64,000 bases of DNA from Microvelia longipes (lineage: Eukaryota; Arthropoda; Insecta; Hemiptera; Veliidae), in assembly GCA_018340805.1 (NCBI GenBank), contig JACMZG010001911.1:54421132-54485131 (forward strand). The letters are read 5' to 3'. Shown piece after piece: positions 31,528-40,560 of the stretch; position 1 is the stretch's first letter, and each line of letters starts with the position of its first letter. Position numbers and translations under genes: made by a program. Below the pieces are notes generated by a model. That model was not told the origin of the DNA. It saw only the letters and a program-made list of their open reading frames with translations, and did no database searches.

Positions 31528-32290
31528 CCTGAGTTGGATAAACAACTCAGGGTCGAGATAACATCCACAGATCTTCTAATAAACTTTCTTTTAGCCTTAA
31601 AGCCTGTAAATAATGCGTAGTTATGTCAGTGTGAATGAGTGTGAGTGAAACCCATGAATTTAACATGTCTAAATAGATTATGCTTCTATGAGATAACATC
31701 CACAGATGTTTTAATAAACATGTTCTTTTAGCCTTGAAAGCCTGTAAATGAATGAGTAGTTATGTCAGTGTGAATGAGTGTGAGTGAAAACCGTTAATTT
31801 AACATGTCTAATTAGATTATGCTTCAATGAGCACACGCGCCGATAGGATTGGTCTTCTGGAAGGGGTTACCACCCTTGGCTATATAAGCTAGCTCTTGAG
31901 ACCAATCGTGAAGTAGTAACAATTCAGTAATGAGGCAGTCATTAAGAGTATTTTGAACAGTAATCAAAGATTCATTAAATAGTAAGGCTTCAGTAAACAA
32001 TCAGTAAAGTATTAGCTTGAGATTTGGTGTGACTTAAGATGCTCCTCTCCTTTATCGTCGCAGCGACCTGTAAGTAATTATTTGTCCTATAGTAGAGTTT
32101 AACGTTTGTATGTGCATAGTAGTATTGAGTAACTTAGGAAACTGACTCATCTTACCTAGACCTGTTAAGCATACCTACTATTATACTAATTATTTTAATA
32201 CAACGTATAAATATATATGTCAACTTAGTTTTATCAATAAACGTATAAACTCTGAATGCTACTTATGTTTTCTGATTAACACCCTGATAT
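31528..32290 (+). promoter_or_regulatory. LTR-like promoter region with duplicated segment and TATA box
   Basis: A hairpin (CCTGAGTTG/CAACTCAGG, 31528-31551) precedes a tandem duplication of about 137 bp (31555-31689 and 31690-31828). This is followed by a TATA box (TATATAAG, 31881-31888) and a poly(A) signal AATAAA at 32236-32241. The order U3-like repeats, TATA, leader, AATAAA within 750 bp is that of an LTR, possibly solo. I could not find a second copy or target duplication. Confidence 0.5.
31555..31828. repeat. Two tandem copies of a ~137-bp segment
   Basis: Both start GAGATAACATCCACAGAT and include GTCAGTGTGAATGAGTGTGA and AACATGTCTAA, with scattered changes. They lie directly upstream of the TATA box, where duplicated enhancer-like segments are common in LTRs. 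Confidence 0.9.
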
Positions 32291-32584
32291 CTTTCACACT
32301 TAATTAGGCCAGGATTCCTAATCAAAGGAATCCCCTTTTTCTGTGGGGTTCCGGACTGGCCATCCGGTGTGAGTTCATCCAAAGCCCCACGGTTAAAGTG
32401 ACAGAATATTTTATTGCTATGAAAATGCGTTGCAACTTGAGTTATGAGTAAAAGATTAAACTTTCTTAAATCCCGCTTTTTCCGGACACAGTATCCTAGC
32501 CCTAGCAAAGCTCAGGCTAAGGATACTGTGTCCGGCCATTTTCTTCCGCCCGTCCGGGTGTAAGATTCTTTTACATATAGAAAG

Positions 32585-33040
32585 CCTTATCTTAATAAGG
32601 AAAGACTTTCAGAGCCTAATATAGATATTTGTTTAAACTCAATAAATAACTTTTTAACTAATAATGAGACAGTTAAATGTAGAACATCATTTATTTATGA
32701 CTTCACGCAATATACAGATATTAATATAAGTTTTACTACAGGATCCAAAAAATCCTTTCGATTATCGAAAGGATTGTCTAAAACTCTTGTTAACAGTTAT
32801 GTATGTCAACAGCAGTTTCTAGCGTGAATTTCTCTGAATCTACTAGAGCTGACTATGAAATTTATGGAAAAGATATGAATCTCTTTGACAATAAACTTAA
32901 AAAATTTATTTGGGAAAATAAAAACAAATACAGAATGGGTTTTAGTCTAGAAGAAAATGGCAAATATGTCCATTTTAATAAGTAAGTAAACAAATTTATG
33001 ACCACCGAAAGATATATCTTAGTAACAAATGACACAAGTT
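32585..33040 (+). pseudogene. N-terminal region of the helicase protein (two frames)
   Basis: From about 32585 to 32825 one frame lacks stops (KPYLNKERLSEPNIDICLNS onward). A shift near 32820 moves to the frame with NFSESTRADYEIYGKDMN and ENGKYVHFNK, and another near 33000 leads through ERYILVTNDTS into the helicase. The YILVTND stretch is what commonly precedes the helicase core in alphavirus-supergroup replicases. No start codon is evident. No known domain recognised before the helicase. Confidence 0.45.
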
Positions 33041-33041
33041 A

Positions 33042-34034
33042 ATGTTAGACGGGGAATTAATATCTAAAATATGTAACATCAATATAATTGGTAACAAATA
33101 TGCTAGTATAAAGCGGATTGATGGAGTGCCAGGTTGTGGCAAAACTAGATTTATCCTACGAGAACATAACCTTGACAAGGACTTGGTCCTAACTCAAACT
33201 AGAGCCAATCTAAAAGAAATTCGACAATCAGTAACTAAACACTCTAACAAAAGCAATTGGAAAAGAATAAAAAAAGACTACCGGACAGTTTCATCCTTTA
33301 TCATAAACGGGTCAGATAAAAGATTTGAAAAAGTTTTTATAGATGAAGCTGCGCTAATGCACGCAGGTTATGTAGGCTTTATAAGCATACTTACAAACGC
33401 TAAAGAAATCATTTTGATTGGAGACTCTAATCCAATTCCTTTTATTAAGAGATCCTCTCTCACTTGTAATTGGTCAAATATTTCTCTTTTATGTAGTCCT
33501 ACGATAACTCTGACTACTACGAATAGATGCCCAGCAGACGTGTGCCACCTCCTTTCAACATACTACAAAGATATCAAGACAAATAGTACCACTATAACTT
33601 CTATCAAGCCAACTATCGCTGACGGTCAGTTTCATCAACTTAAAGAAGAAACTCTTATACTGACATACACTCAAGCAGAGAAAAATATGGTAGTGAGATG
33701 TCTCGAAAATAAATGTTCTCAACCTATACTAATTCACACCATTCATGAGGCTCAAGGTATGACTTCTAAAAGAGTTGTCCTAATTAGGATAACCACTCAA
33801 CATCTTGATATATATAATAGTATACTCCATACAATATTGGCAATAAGTAGACACACCCACAGCTTCAGCAACTTGACCACAGGTGAACCAGACTTAATAA
33901 GCATACTTATTAACAGAACCATTTCCCAGAGTAAGGATGTTTATGATAATTTCAAAACGCCTAATACAGACCAAATTGTTTACTCTTTAATTGAAGGTCA
34001 ACTAAATATGAACTATAGTAAATATGGCGAGTAA
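33042..34034 (+). CDS. RNA-virus-type superfamily 1 helicase
   Basis: A 330-aa open frame with the ordered motifs of viral SF1 helicases (Viral_helicase1): GVPGCGKT (Walker A, about residues 29-36), VFIDEAALMH (Walker B), LIGDSNPIPF (motif III; Asn-Pro replaces the usual Gln), TTNRCPADV (motif IV), IHTIHEAQGMT (motif V) and LAISRHTHS (motif VI). It would be a nucleic-acid-stimulated NTPase. The frame is uninterrupted for 1 kb, unlike its neighbours. Its stop overlaps by 11 bases an ATG (34024) opening toward a LINE-type endonuclease. So it is either ORF1 of an unusual non-LTR element or an endogenous viral insertion. The start at 33042 is probably internal. Confidence 0.85.
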   Translation: MLDGELISKICNINIIGNKYASIKRIDGVPGCGKTRFILREHNLDKDLVLTQTRANLKEIRQSVTKHSNKSNWKRIKKDYRTVSSFIINGSDKRFEKVFIDEAALMHAGYVGFISILTNAKEIILIGDSNPIPFIKRSSLTCNWSNISLLCSPTITLTTTNRCPADVCHLLSTYYKDIKTNSTTITSIKPTIADGQFHQLKEETLILTYTQAEKNMVVRCLENKCSQPILIHTIHEAQGMTSKRVVLIRITTQHLDIYNSILHTILAISRHTHSFSNLTTGEPDLISILINRTISQSKDVYDNFKTPNTDQIVYSLIEGQLNMNYSKYGE

Positions 34035-35452
34035 TAATCAACTAATAAATGACGACTTACTAAATAACGATATCGTTATACTCACGAAATCGATGACTAC
34101 AAACTATCTAAAGTCAAAAATAAAGTAAATTCCTCTTTCAGTTTAAATATTCTTCATTTTAATATCAGAAGCCTTAAAAAACATTTTGACAAACTCCAAG
34201 TAATTGTCCAAAACCTTGATATTAGTACTCAATAGTACTCATATAATTGTCACAACCGAAATATGGCTCAAACAATTTCCTGATCATCTCAAATTAGACG
34301 GCTACTCAGAATATGCAATAATAATATGTATAATAGATGTGATGGCATAGTCGCAATCATAAAAAATGATATTAATATAATTAAATATAAATTAAAACCC
34401 ATAGAACATTGCAATAGTCTGTACTTCAATATAAATATAGTAAGACAATTTTTAACGTAACCCTTATATACAGACCATGGGACTGTGATTTAGATAAATT
34501 TATTATTTCTCTTCACAATTACCTCAATAATAATGATAATGATAATCATATAATTCATGGTGACCTAAGTATTGATTTTCTTAATCCCAAAAAAGACTTA
34601 AAATGCGAGTTATATAAATCTACTTTAGCCAATTTTGGCTTTGAATCCTACATAAATACTTATACGAGAATTGAAAGAAATAGTAAATCTTGCCTAGATC
34701 ATATTTGGTTTAAAGGAAATAGTTATCTTAAACCACAGTCTTACAAACTTAATAATAAAATTACCGATCATAATTCAGTTGGTTTAGTTATTAATTTAAA
34801 AAATGTTAACCTAAATATAAAACCTGAGACGGTAACTAAACAGGCTAGGAATAACTTTAACATATACGAGGAGGTTAAAGACTTAGAATGGGAGGACGTT
34901 ATGGCTGTAGAAGATGTCGACAAAGCTCTGCAGCTGCTTACTAACAAAATATAAACTTGCATTAATAATAATACTGAAACTGTCCAAAGCAAAATTAAAA
35001 AGAGATTCATTAAAAGGAAACCTTGGATTACTCAAGTTTTGATTTAATGCATGCATAAAAGAGACAAACTTGCTAACAAGTTGTCAAAAACTCCTAATTA
35101 TAGTATATTAGCAATTAAATCTAGAAATAAAGTTACTGATTTAATTAAATATTATAAAAACAAATTTTTTGCTGACCAAATAAAAGACGCAGGGAACGAT
35201 AATTGTATAATATGGGGAATATTAAATGAGACACTAGGTAGAAAAAGAAAACAAACTTTGATCCCTGAATTAAAAACGGCTGACGGTAAATCTAGTAACA
35301 ATGACATTGAAATAGCAGAAACTCTTAACAAGCACTTCTCTTCTGTAGGTGAAACATTAGCATTAGAGGAGACCAAGTACAGTAATTGCAGTAAAGAACA
35401 AAACACTACTTCTATAACTCCTAATCCTCATTCTATTTTTTTATTTTTGTGA
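34024..35452 (+). pseudogene. Non-LTR retrotransposon ORF2, EEP endonuclease and linker (CR1-like)
   Basis: The ATG at 34024 overlaps the helicase stop. After a shift near 34100 the strand reads LNILHFNIRSLKKHFDKL (endonuclease Asn motif), TTEIWLKQF (Glu), IHGDLSIDFL (GDFN box with Ser for Asn), CLDHIWFK and ITDHNSVGL (SDH-like). The linker follows, including the frame 35051-35452 (MHKRDKLANKLSKTP, YYKNKFFADQI, LNKHFSSVGETL) as in CR1/L2-type ORF2. It stops at 35452 where RT should begin; Penelope sequence follows. Multiple stops and shifts are present. Confidence 0.75.
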
Positions 35453-35674
35453 TTATTGGTCTCCATAATAGATTGGTCTCCATAAAAATCATAAGGATAT
35501 TATAATATGCAAAGCAGATAAAGCTAAGATTACAGTAATCATGGATAGAGAGCAATATAAAAATAATATGCTACATATGCTTAATGACCCGGGCACTTAT
35601 GAAAAAGTTGAAAGCACCAGCGAAGAATTAATAACCCAAGTAAAGAAAGAGTATGATTTTTATCATATGATCGT

Positions 35675-36343
35675 ATGAGTTTTATCTCCAAAATTGAAAA
35701 AATCAACCTTAATATCAATAGTTGTAGATTAGGAAGAATATATGGCCTTCCTAAAACTCATAAGGAGGGTAATAGTCTTCGACCCATTGTAGATGGAACT
35801 AACTCCCCATCATATAAACTCTCTAAATACCTTAATCCTAGTTTGGATAAACTCAATAATAACAATCCTTATGATTGCGGTAGTGTTTTCAATTTTAGAA
35901 ATGTAATTAAACCATTCAAATTACAAAAAGATGAGGTTATTGTATCATTTGATGTCAAATCATTGTTTACGAATGTTCCCTTAGATGAACTGATTAATTT
36001 GATAAGAAATAATTGGGATCAGATAGAAACTGAAACTAAAATAAAATGCATTGATACTTACCTGGATTGCATTAAATTTTGCTGCAACAACCCCTATTTT
36101 ACAAGTGATAATGTAATATACAAGCAAATAGATGGTCTACCTATGGGAGGTAGCATGTCTGTCAACCTCAGTGGTATTTTTGTTAACCATGTCCTCTCAA
36201 AAATTTTAAACAAAACAAGGTATAAACCACGCCTTGTATGTAAATACATTGATGGTTTATTCTTAATAATCAAAGCCAGACATGGAGTTCTTAAGAATGA
36301 ACTCAATAGTTTCACCCAAAATTTGAATTTACGGTTGAATTAG
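35675..36343 (+). pseudogene. Penelope-like reverse transcriptase
   Basis: 222-aa frame with the Penelope RT signature: GRIYGLPKTHKEG, LRPIVDGTNSPSY, VSFDVKSLFTNVPLDELI (first catalytic Asp), YKQIDGLPMGGSMSV (QxDGxxMGSPxSP-type box) and CKYIDGLF, the YVDD box read as YIDG, so the second catalytic Asp is Gly. The C-terminal part continues after a break at 36343 in the frame beginning 36403. Confidence 0.88.
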
Positions 36344-36402
36344 AAAAAAACAATCAATTGACTTTCTGACGTAACTATAATCAAACATCTAATGGAGAAT
36401 TA

Positions 36403-37158
36403 TTGACAAAATGGACCAATAAAATAGTCAAAGGAAATAGGTTTCTAAATTATAAGTCGAACCACCCTTATAAACAGATTGAAAACACAGCTTATAATTT
36501 CATCAAAAGAGCAGTAGACTTAACAGATGATAATTTAATGGCAGAAGTTAGGACTAATGTGTATAAAAAACTTATAGACAACTTCTATCCTTTGAGGCTT
36601 ATAAAGCAATTATGGCATAAGGCTATTAATAATAAAAATGTCAACAACCATGTCAATAATAATTCTACAATAGCTCCTTCTAACACCACTAAACCAATAT
36701 ACTCTGGACTTACATATGTGAAAGGACTATCACACTCAATCAGTAGAGTTTTCAGGAAATTCGATTGTCCAGAAGTGAAATTTGGTTTGAAACCAGTCAA
36801 TAAAATCGGACAAAGTTTTTTCACACCTCTTAAAGATAAAGTAAGCCAAGAAGATACAATGGGATTTATTTATAAAATACCATGCTCTGATTGTGATGGA
36901 AAGTATGTTGGAGAATCAAGACAGACATGGACAAATAGAAAAAAACAACATAAAGCTAATATTAATTCAAAATCCAAAAAGACTAGGTGGACTGCATTTT
37001 CCACCCATACTAAAACCTTAGGCCATAACTTTAATTTTAGTGATGTCAGTATAATAGACTATGAAAGTAACAACTATAAAAGGTTACTACTAGAAGCATT
37101 TCATATTTCTCAAGAGCATAACAATGTTAATTTCAAAACTGACTCTAAGAGATTTTAA
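36403..37158 (+). CDS. Penelope-like C-terminal domain with GIY-YIG endonuclease
   Basis: 251-aa frame. The first part (KWTNKIVKGNRFLNYKSNHP, then NFIKRAVDLTDD) is the Penelope thumb and linker. GIY-YIG nuclease follows: GFIYKIPCSDCDGKYVGES (paired Tyr motifs with the CxxC insert typical of PLEs), QTWTNRKKQHKANI (catalytic Arg and His), STHTKTLGHNFNF, and the Glu in LLLEAFHISQ. The domain looks intact. Start at 36403 is internal to the original protein. It would nick target DNA for insertion. Confidence 0.9.
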   Translation: MTKWTNKIVKGNRFLNYKSNHPYKQIENTAYNFIKRAVDLTDDNLMAEVRTNVYKKLIDNFYPLRLIKQLWHKAINNKNVNNHVNNNSTIAPSNTTKPIYSGLTYVKGLSHSISRVFRKFDCPEVKFGLKPVNKIGQSFFTPLKDKVSQEDTMGFIYKIPCSDCDGKYVGESRQTWTNRKKQHKANINSKSKKTRWTAFSTHTKTLGHNFNFSDVSIIDYESNNYKRLLLEAFHISQEHNNVNFKTDSKRF

Positions 37159-37275
37159 TAAGTATTAATGCAGGCATTATTCATAATCTTAGCTAATTTG
37201 GTGTTTCTTCTATCCTTGAATTTTATTAATTATTTTGGTATTTATAATTTCGTTGTAGTTAATTAATTTTTAACC

Positions 37276-37607
37276 TTTTTTTTTTTTTTTTTTTTTTTTT
37301 TTTGCAAAATTTTTCTTGCGGGAAAAATGTTACCAAAAAAGAGAGAGAAATGCATTTACGCACGAAGACAGCGGTCTGTCAACAGTGTTGGACTCAGGGT
37401 CTGCCTCATACCAACTAAAACTCACTCCGCGAACCCCTTAAACCTAGCCTGGAATCGTTATTCACATTACTTCAGGCTAGGTCTTATCTTGAGCCTTCCG
37501 GCTCCCTCCCATGTTACCCCCCTATGTCTCCTTTTGTCAGAGCTTTAATGTGGGTCTAGACGTTGCAAAAAAATCTGCAACGCCTAGAACCAACCTCAAA
37601 ACCTGAC

Positions 37608-37653
<46 letters not shown>
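37276..37653. mobile_element. Candidate SINE-like insert bounded by poly-T (28) and poly-A (45)
   Basis: A run of 28 T (37276-37303) and a run of 45 A (37609-37653) enclose about 305 bp of higher-GC sequence. It has two hairpins: CCTAGCCTG/CAGGCTAGG near 37444-37480 and CGTTGCA/TGCAACG near 37560-37582. Nothing in it codes convincingly. The outward-facing tails suggest either a plus-strand retrotransposed RNA ending at the poly-A, or two 3' tails meeting. I could not identify A and B boxes of a tRNA-derived SINE. Confidence 0.45.
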
Positions 37654-37654
<1 letters not shown>

Positions 37655-38395
37655 CGGAACACGGTCTTAAACTGTTTAATAAATGGCTGCACTCCAAAAA
37701 AACCAAATTTATAACTTTCTCCCATAGTAAATCAGGTCAACCAAATTCCATTAGTCACATAAAAAGTCATGATTGTAAGTGTAGTTTAAATCAAAATTCC
37801 AAACAATGTAACTGCCACTCAATTGAAAAAGTAGAATATATAAAATATTTCGGAAACATCATATAGATTCATTATGTAAGAAATAAAGAAAATATTTTTA
37901 CTACTTTAGATGTATAAGACAAATTTGCAACATAAATGTGATGAGACAAGTATACTATGCACAAGTAAAGTCTATACTCAACTCAGCTACTATTGCTTGG
38001 GGTTCTGCTTACCCGTCAAACTTAGCTCCTCTTGAAATTGCACAAAAAGCTATCATTAAAATTATCCTTAAAAACCAATACTATATCCTACAGAGGATTT
38101 ATTTAAAAATTTTCCTGTCTTTAACTTATCTCAATTATTTAAAAAATCAGTTTTATTATACTATTTTAAGAATGACAAATAATATATTGACCGTAATTAT
38201 CAAACAAGAAGTAAAACAAATAAAAAAGTAGCTATTTGTACTTGCAATAGTAACCTTCTACAGAGACATGCCAGTATGGTAGCACTTAATTTATTCAATT
38301 CCTTACCAGATCACATAAGAAATATTGATGATCTAAAATACTACAAGTTCAAATCTGAAATTAAGAACTGGTTAACTATTTCATAAATTTTCTTT
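37655..38395 (+). pseudogene. CR1-like LINE RT C-terminal end
   Basis: Reads LFNKWLHSKKTKFITF, CKCSLNQNSKQCNCHSIEKV, YIKYFGNIID, then (frame 37938-38231) MRQVYYAQVKSILNSATIAW, GSAYPSNLAPLEIAQKAIIK: the thumb and C-terminal end of CR1-type ORF2. A further frame ends with NSLPDHIRNI-type residues at 38300-38385. It may be the 3' part of the element whose endonuclease lies at 34024-35452; the RT core between them is absent. 3' sequence runs to about 38737 and ends in AATAAATAAATAA. Confidence 0.65.
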
Positions 38396-38740
38396 TATTT
38401 TTATGTTGTTTAATTTATGTATGCAAAAATTGTTTTCTTTTCTTTTTGTAGTAATGTATTTTTTTATATATTACTTTTCGTATTAGTAGTGTTATTATTA
38501 GTATTAGTATTTTTACTTTTTTTCTATTTTCTTTTATTAAATTTTTTATATTTTAACTACATAAATAAATAATATGGGAATCAATTAGGAAAAATTGTAT
38601 AATGTAAGAGACTAAGAGCCTCCTGTTTCAAGGATTACCTTTTTTGAGGCTCTAAAGTTAATAATCAAAAATTGTTTGGTGTATAAATTTTCTCAAACTT
38701 TATGACTTATTTATAGTATGTAATGTAATAAATAAATAAG
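38396..38740 (+). other. 3' untranslated region of the CR1-like end; short AATAAA-type tail
   Basis: AT-rich, no coding. It contains GAGCCTCCTG and TTTTTTGAGGCTC near 38618-38655, a hairpin (GAGCCTC/GAGGCTC), and ends in GTAATAAATAAATAAG near 38737, typical of CR1 microsatellite-like tails. Confidence 0.45.
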
Positions 38741-38838
38741 CTGCACAGTAGAGGCACTGTTCGACACCCTTAATAAACTAAACAATGTATTAAATAATTT
38801 GAAAAAATTGGTGTAATGAACATTGTCTATAGATCAAT

Positions 38839-39560
38839 ATGAAAAAGAGTTCTTACCTTATTTTAGGTAACAATAAATTAGTTCAATCAACAAACTCTTT
38901 AACGCTGCCCTCATTAAGTATTGACCACGTATGCCTTCAACAGGTAGATAAGTTAAAACTTTTGGGTATTTGGATTGATTCGTCCCTCAGTTGGAAAGAT
39001 CAAGTTGCACATGTAAGTGCTAAGGTATTCGCAAGTCTGGCTCAAATAAGAAAATTGTTGTGTTCTCTCCCACTATCACAAAAGAAAAACCACTGATCAT
39101 ACCACACATGGACTATGCTTCTGCTGCTTACTGCGATATTAATTCTACCAACACACTAAAACTACAAAGAGCACAGAACGCATGCATCAGGTATGTTTGT
39201 GGTATTCCTTTTGCTGATCAAGTCACACCCTACTATAAAAACTAGAGTGGCTCAAAATAAAAGAACGGTTAGAACTAAGCATTGCTAGAACAACGTATAG
39301 GATTTTTGAAAGCAATAAGCCATTATATTTGTACAACCGATATAAGTGGAGAAAAGATGTAGTAAGTAGATCAACAAGAAGTGTCATATTAGACCTGCTT
39401 CATGTTCCCTCGCACACAACAATTCAGAATGATAATTCCTTTCTTGTTCAGTCGGTAAAACTCTTTAGCACCTTAGAACCAAAGTTTTACACTAAAATGT
39501 CTTATAGTAGTTTTAAAATTAATTATAAAAAAATATTTACTAGGTACCAATAATATGCTA
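38839..39560 (+). pseudogene. Second LINE RT C-terminal end (CR1/L2-like)
   Basis: Frames 38839-39096, 39060-39245 and 39329-39553 join as one C-terminal RT region: LKLLGIWIDSSLSWKDQV (the LG..ID..L.W..H box), IIPHMDYASAAYCDIN, LQRAQNACIRYVCGI, RLELSIARTTYRIFE and a final VKLFSTLEPKFY. This is a different family from the one ending at 38395. Everything upstream of the thumb is missing, as usual for 5'-truncated LINE insertions. Confidence 0.75.
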
Positions 39561-40035
39561 ATTAATACATCATAAAATTTATTCTCTTGCTTTATTATTT
39601 TAATAAACATATTCTAAATAATAAATAAAAATGTAATGTTATAAAAGGAATCAGTCCAACAGACAATAATAATCTGAATGAAAATTACGAAAATTTTCTT
39701 CTCAATGTCTTATTTCTATATGAATTATATTAAAGAAAAAAAATCATTATAATTATAGTTTTAAAAATATAATGATACTAAATTAACTATAATTGAAAGA
39801 AATTAGCTATTAAATAACTAAGTTGAGGATTATTATAGAGTAAGATTTCATAGTTAAAATTATCAATTTATTGTATAAAAAAGATAATTTTGCATATTAT
39901 TGTAATAATTTATTGTATGTATTTTATGTAATTTTAATAAATAAATCGGCTGGAAATTTATCCACGTCCAGAGGACCTTATGGTCCTAATTCTGCGTGGT
40001 TAAATAAATCAGCAATCAATCAATCTCTGTGTGCT
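39561..40035 (+). other. LINE 3' UTR with terminal stem-loop and (CAAT)n tail
   Basis: The end of the element carries a stem-loop: AGGACC (39972-39977), loop TTAT, GGTCCT (39982-39987), with outer pairing CCACG (39962-39966) and CGTGG (39995-39999). Then come AAATAAATCAG and a short CAAT repeat near 40013-40024. 3' stem-loops with short-repeat tails are known recognition signals in CR1/L2-type LINEs. Confidence 0.55.
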
Positions 40036-40237
40036 TACAATACATGTTAAAAATTTTTTTTGTTAATTTTGTTAGTGCGTTATCTTGATTGTGTGTTTAT
40101 TATTTTGTCGTTTTTGTTATTTGTTGTATTTTATTGATTTTGTTAATTTTTTGTTGTTTTATATTGTTTTTGTTAATTTTTTGTTATTTGTTGTTATATT
40201 GTTTTTGTTAATTTGTTATTTTAATTTACTGCACGAC

Positions 40238-40470
40238 ATGGACGCAATTCAACTATTTCGAGAACAACCAGAAACCCTAACATACGCAAATTTGTGTGCT
40301 TACGTAGGGTTTCGCCACGATGAAGAATCAAGAAGAACAGCTAATGAACGCTGCATAACATTGTTCGAGAGATTTAACGTCCTGCCGTCAAGGGATGATC
40401 AAAGATCATTCCCACGGAACCCAGGACTAATGATCTCTCGAAATGTTAGATCCCGATCCCTTGGATGGAG
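40238..40470 (+). pseudogene. Merlin-like transposase exon 1, copy 2 (intact frame)
   Basis: ATG at 40238 opens the same MDAIQLFREQPETL protein as 28651, here without frameshift to SRSLGWR, ending at a donor (GGAG|GTAGGT at 40471). The Cys residues expected in the first half of the zinc ribbon are not present (RSFPRNPGLMISRN). The region upstream (40060-40235) is T-rich with TTTTGTTAATTTT repeats. The next 90 bp lead into the assembly gap. Confidence 0.65.
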
Positions 40471-40560
40471 GTAGGTGTTTTTTACATAAACTAATATTTT
40501 TTGATTTATATAAATTTCATATATTTCATATAAAATGTGCATTTGTAATAAAATAAAAAA

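Larger units (their letters stand above)
35490..37170 (+). mobile_element. Penelope-like element, 5'-truncated, RT and GIY-YIG
   Basis: Plus-strand Penelope-like coding begins at ICKADKAKITVIMDREQY (about 35500), within the RT, so the N-terminal part is missing. It runs through RT and ends in a GIY-YIG endonuclease, stopping at 37156-37158. Frames change near 35640 and 36340. Upstream it abuts the linker of a LINE endonuclease, with a 12-bp direct repeat (TTGGTCTCCATA at 35456-35467 and 35473-35484) at the junction. Confidence 0.88.

Noticed and set aside
32263..32508. 81-codon minus-strand frame
   Set aside because: No domain; lies in leader or LTR-like sequence with hairpins.
33042..34034. 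PIF1-like or Helitron helicase
   Set aside because: Motifs III-VI (GDSNP, NRCP, HEAQGMT, AISR) and the short size fit viral SF1 helicases; there is no Rep domain or PIF1 signature.
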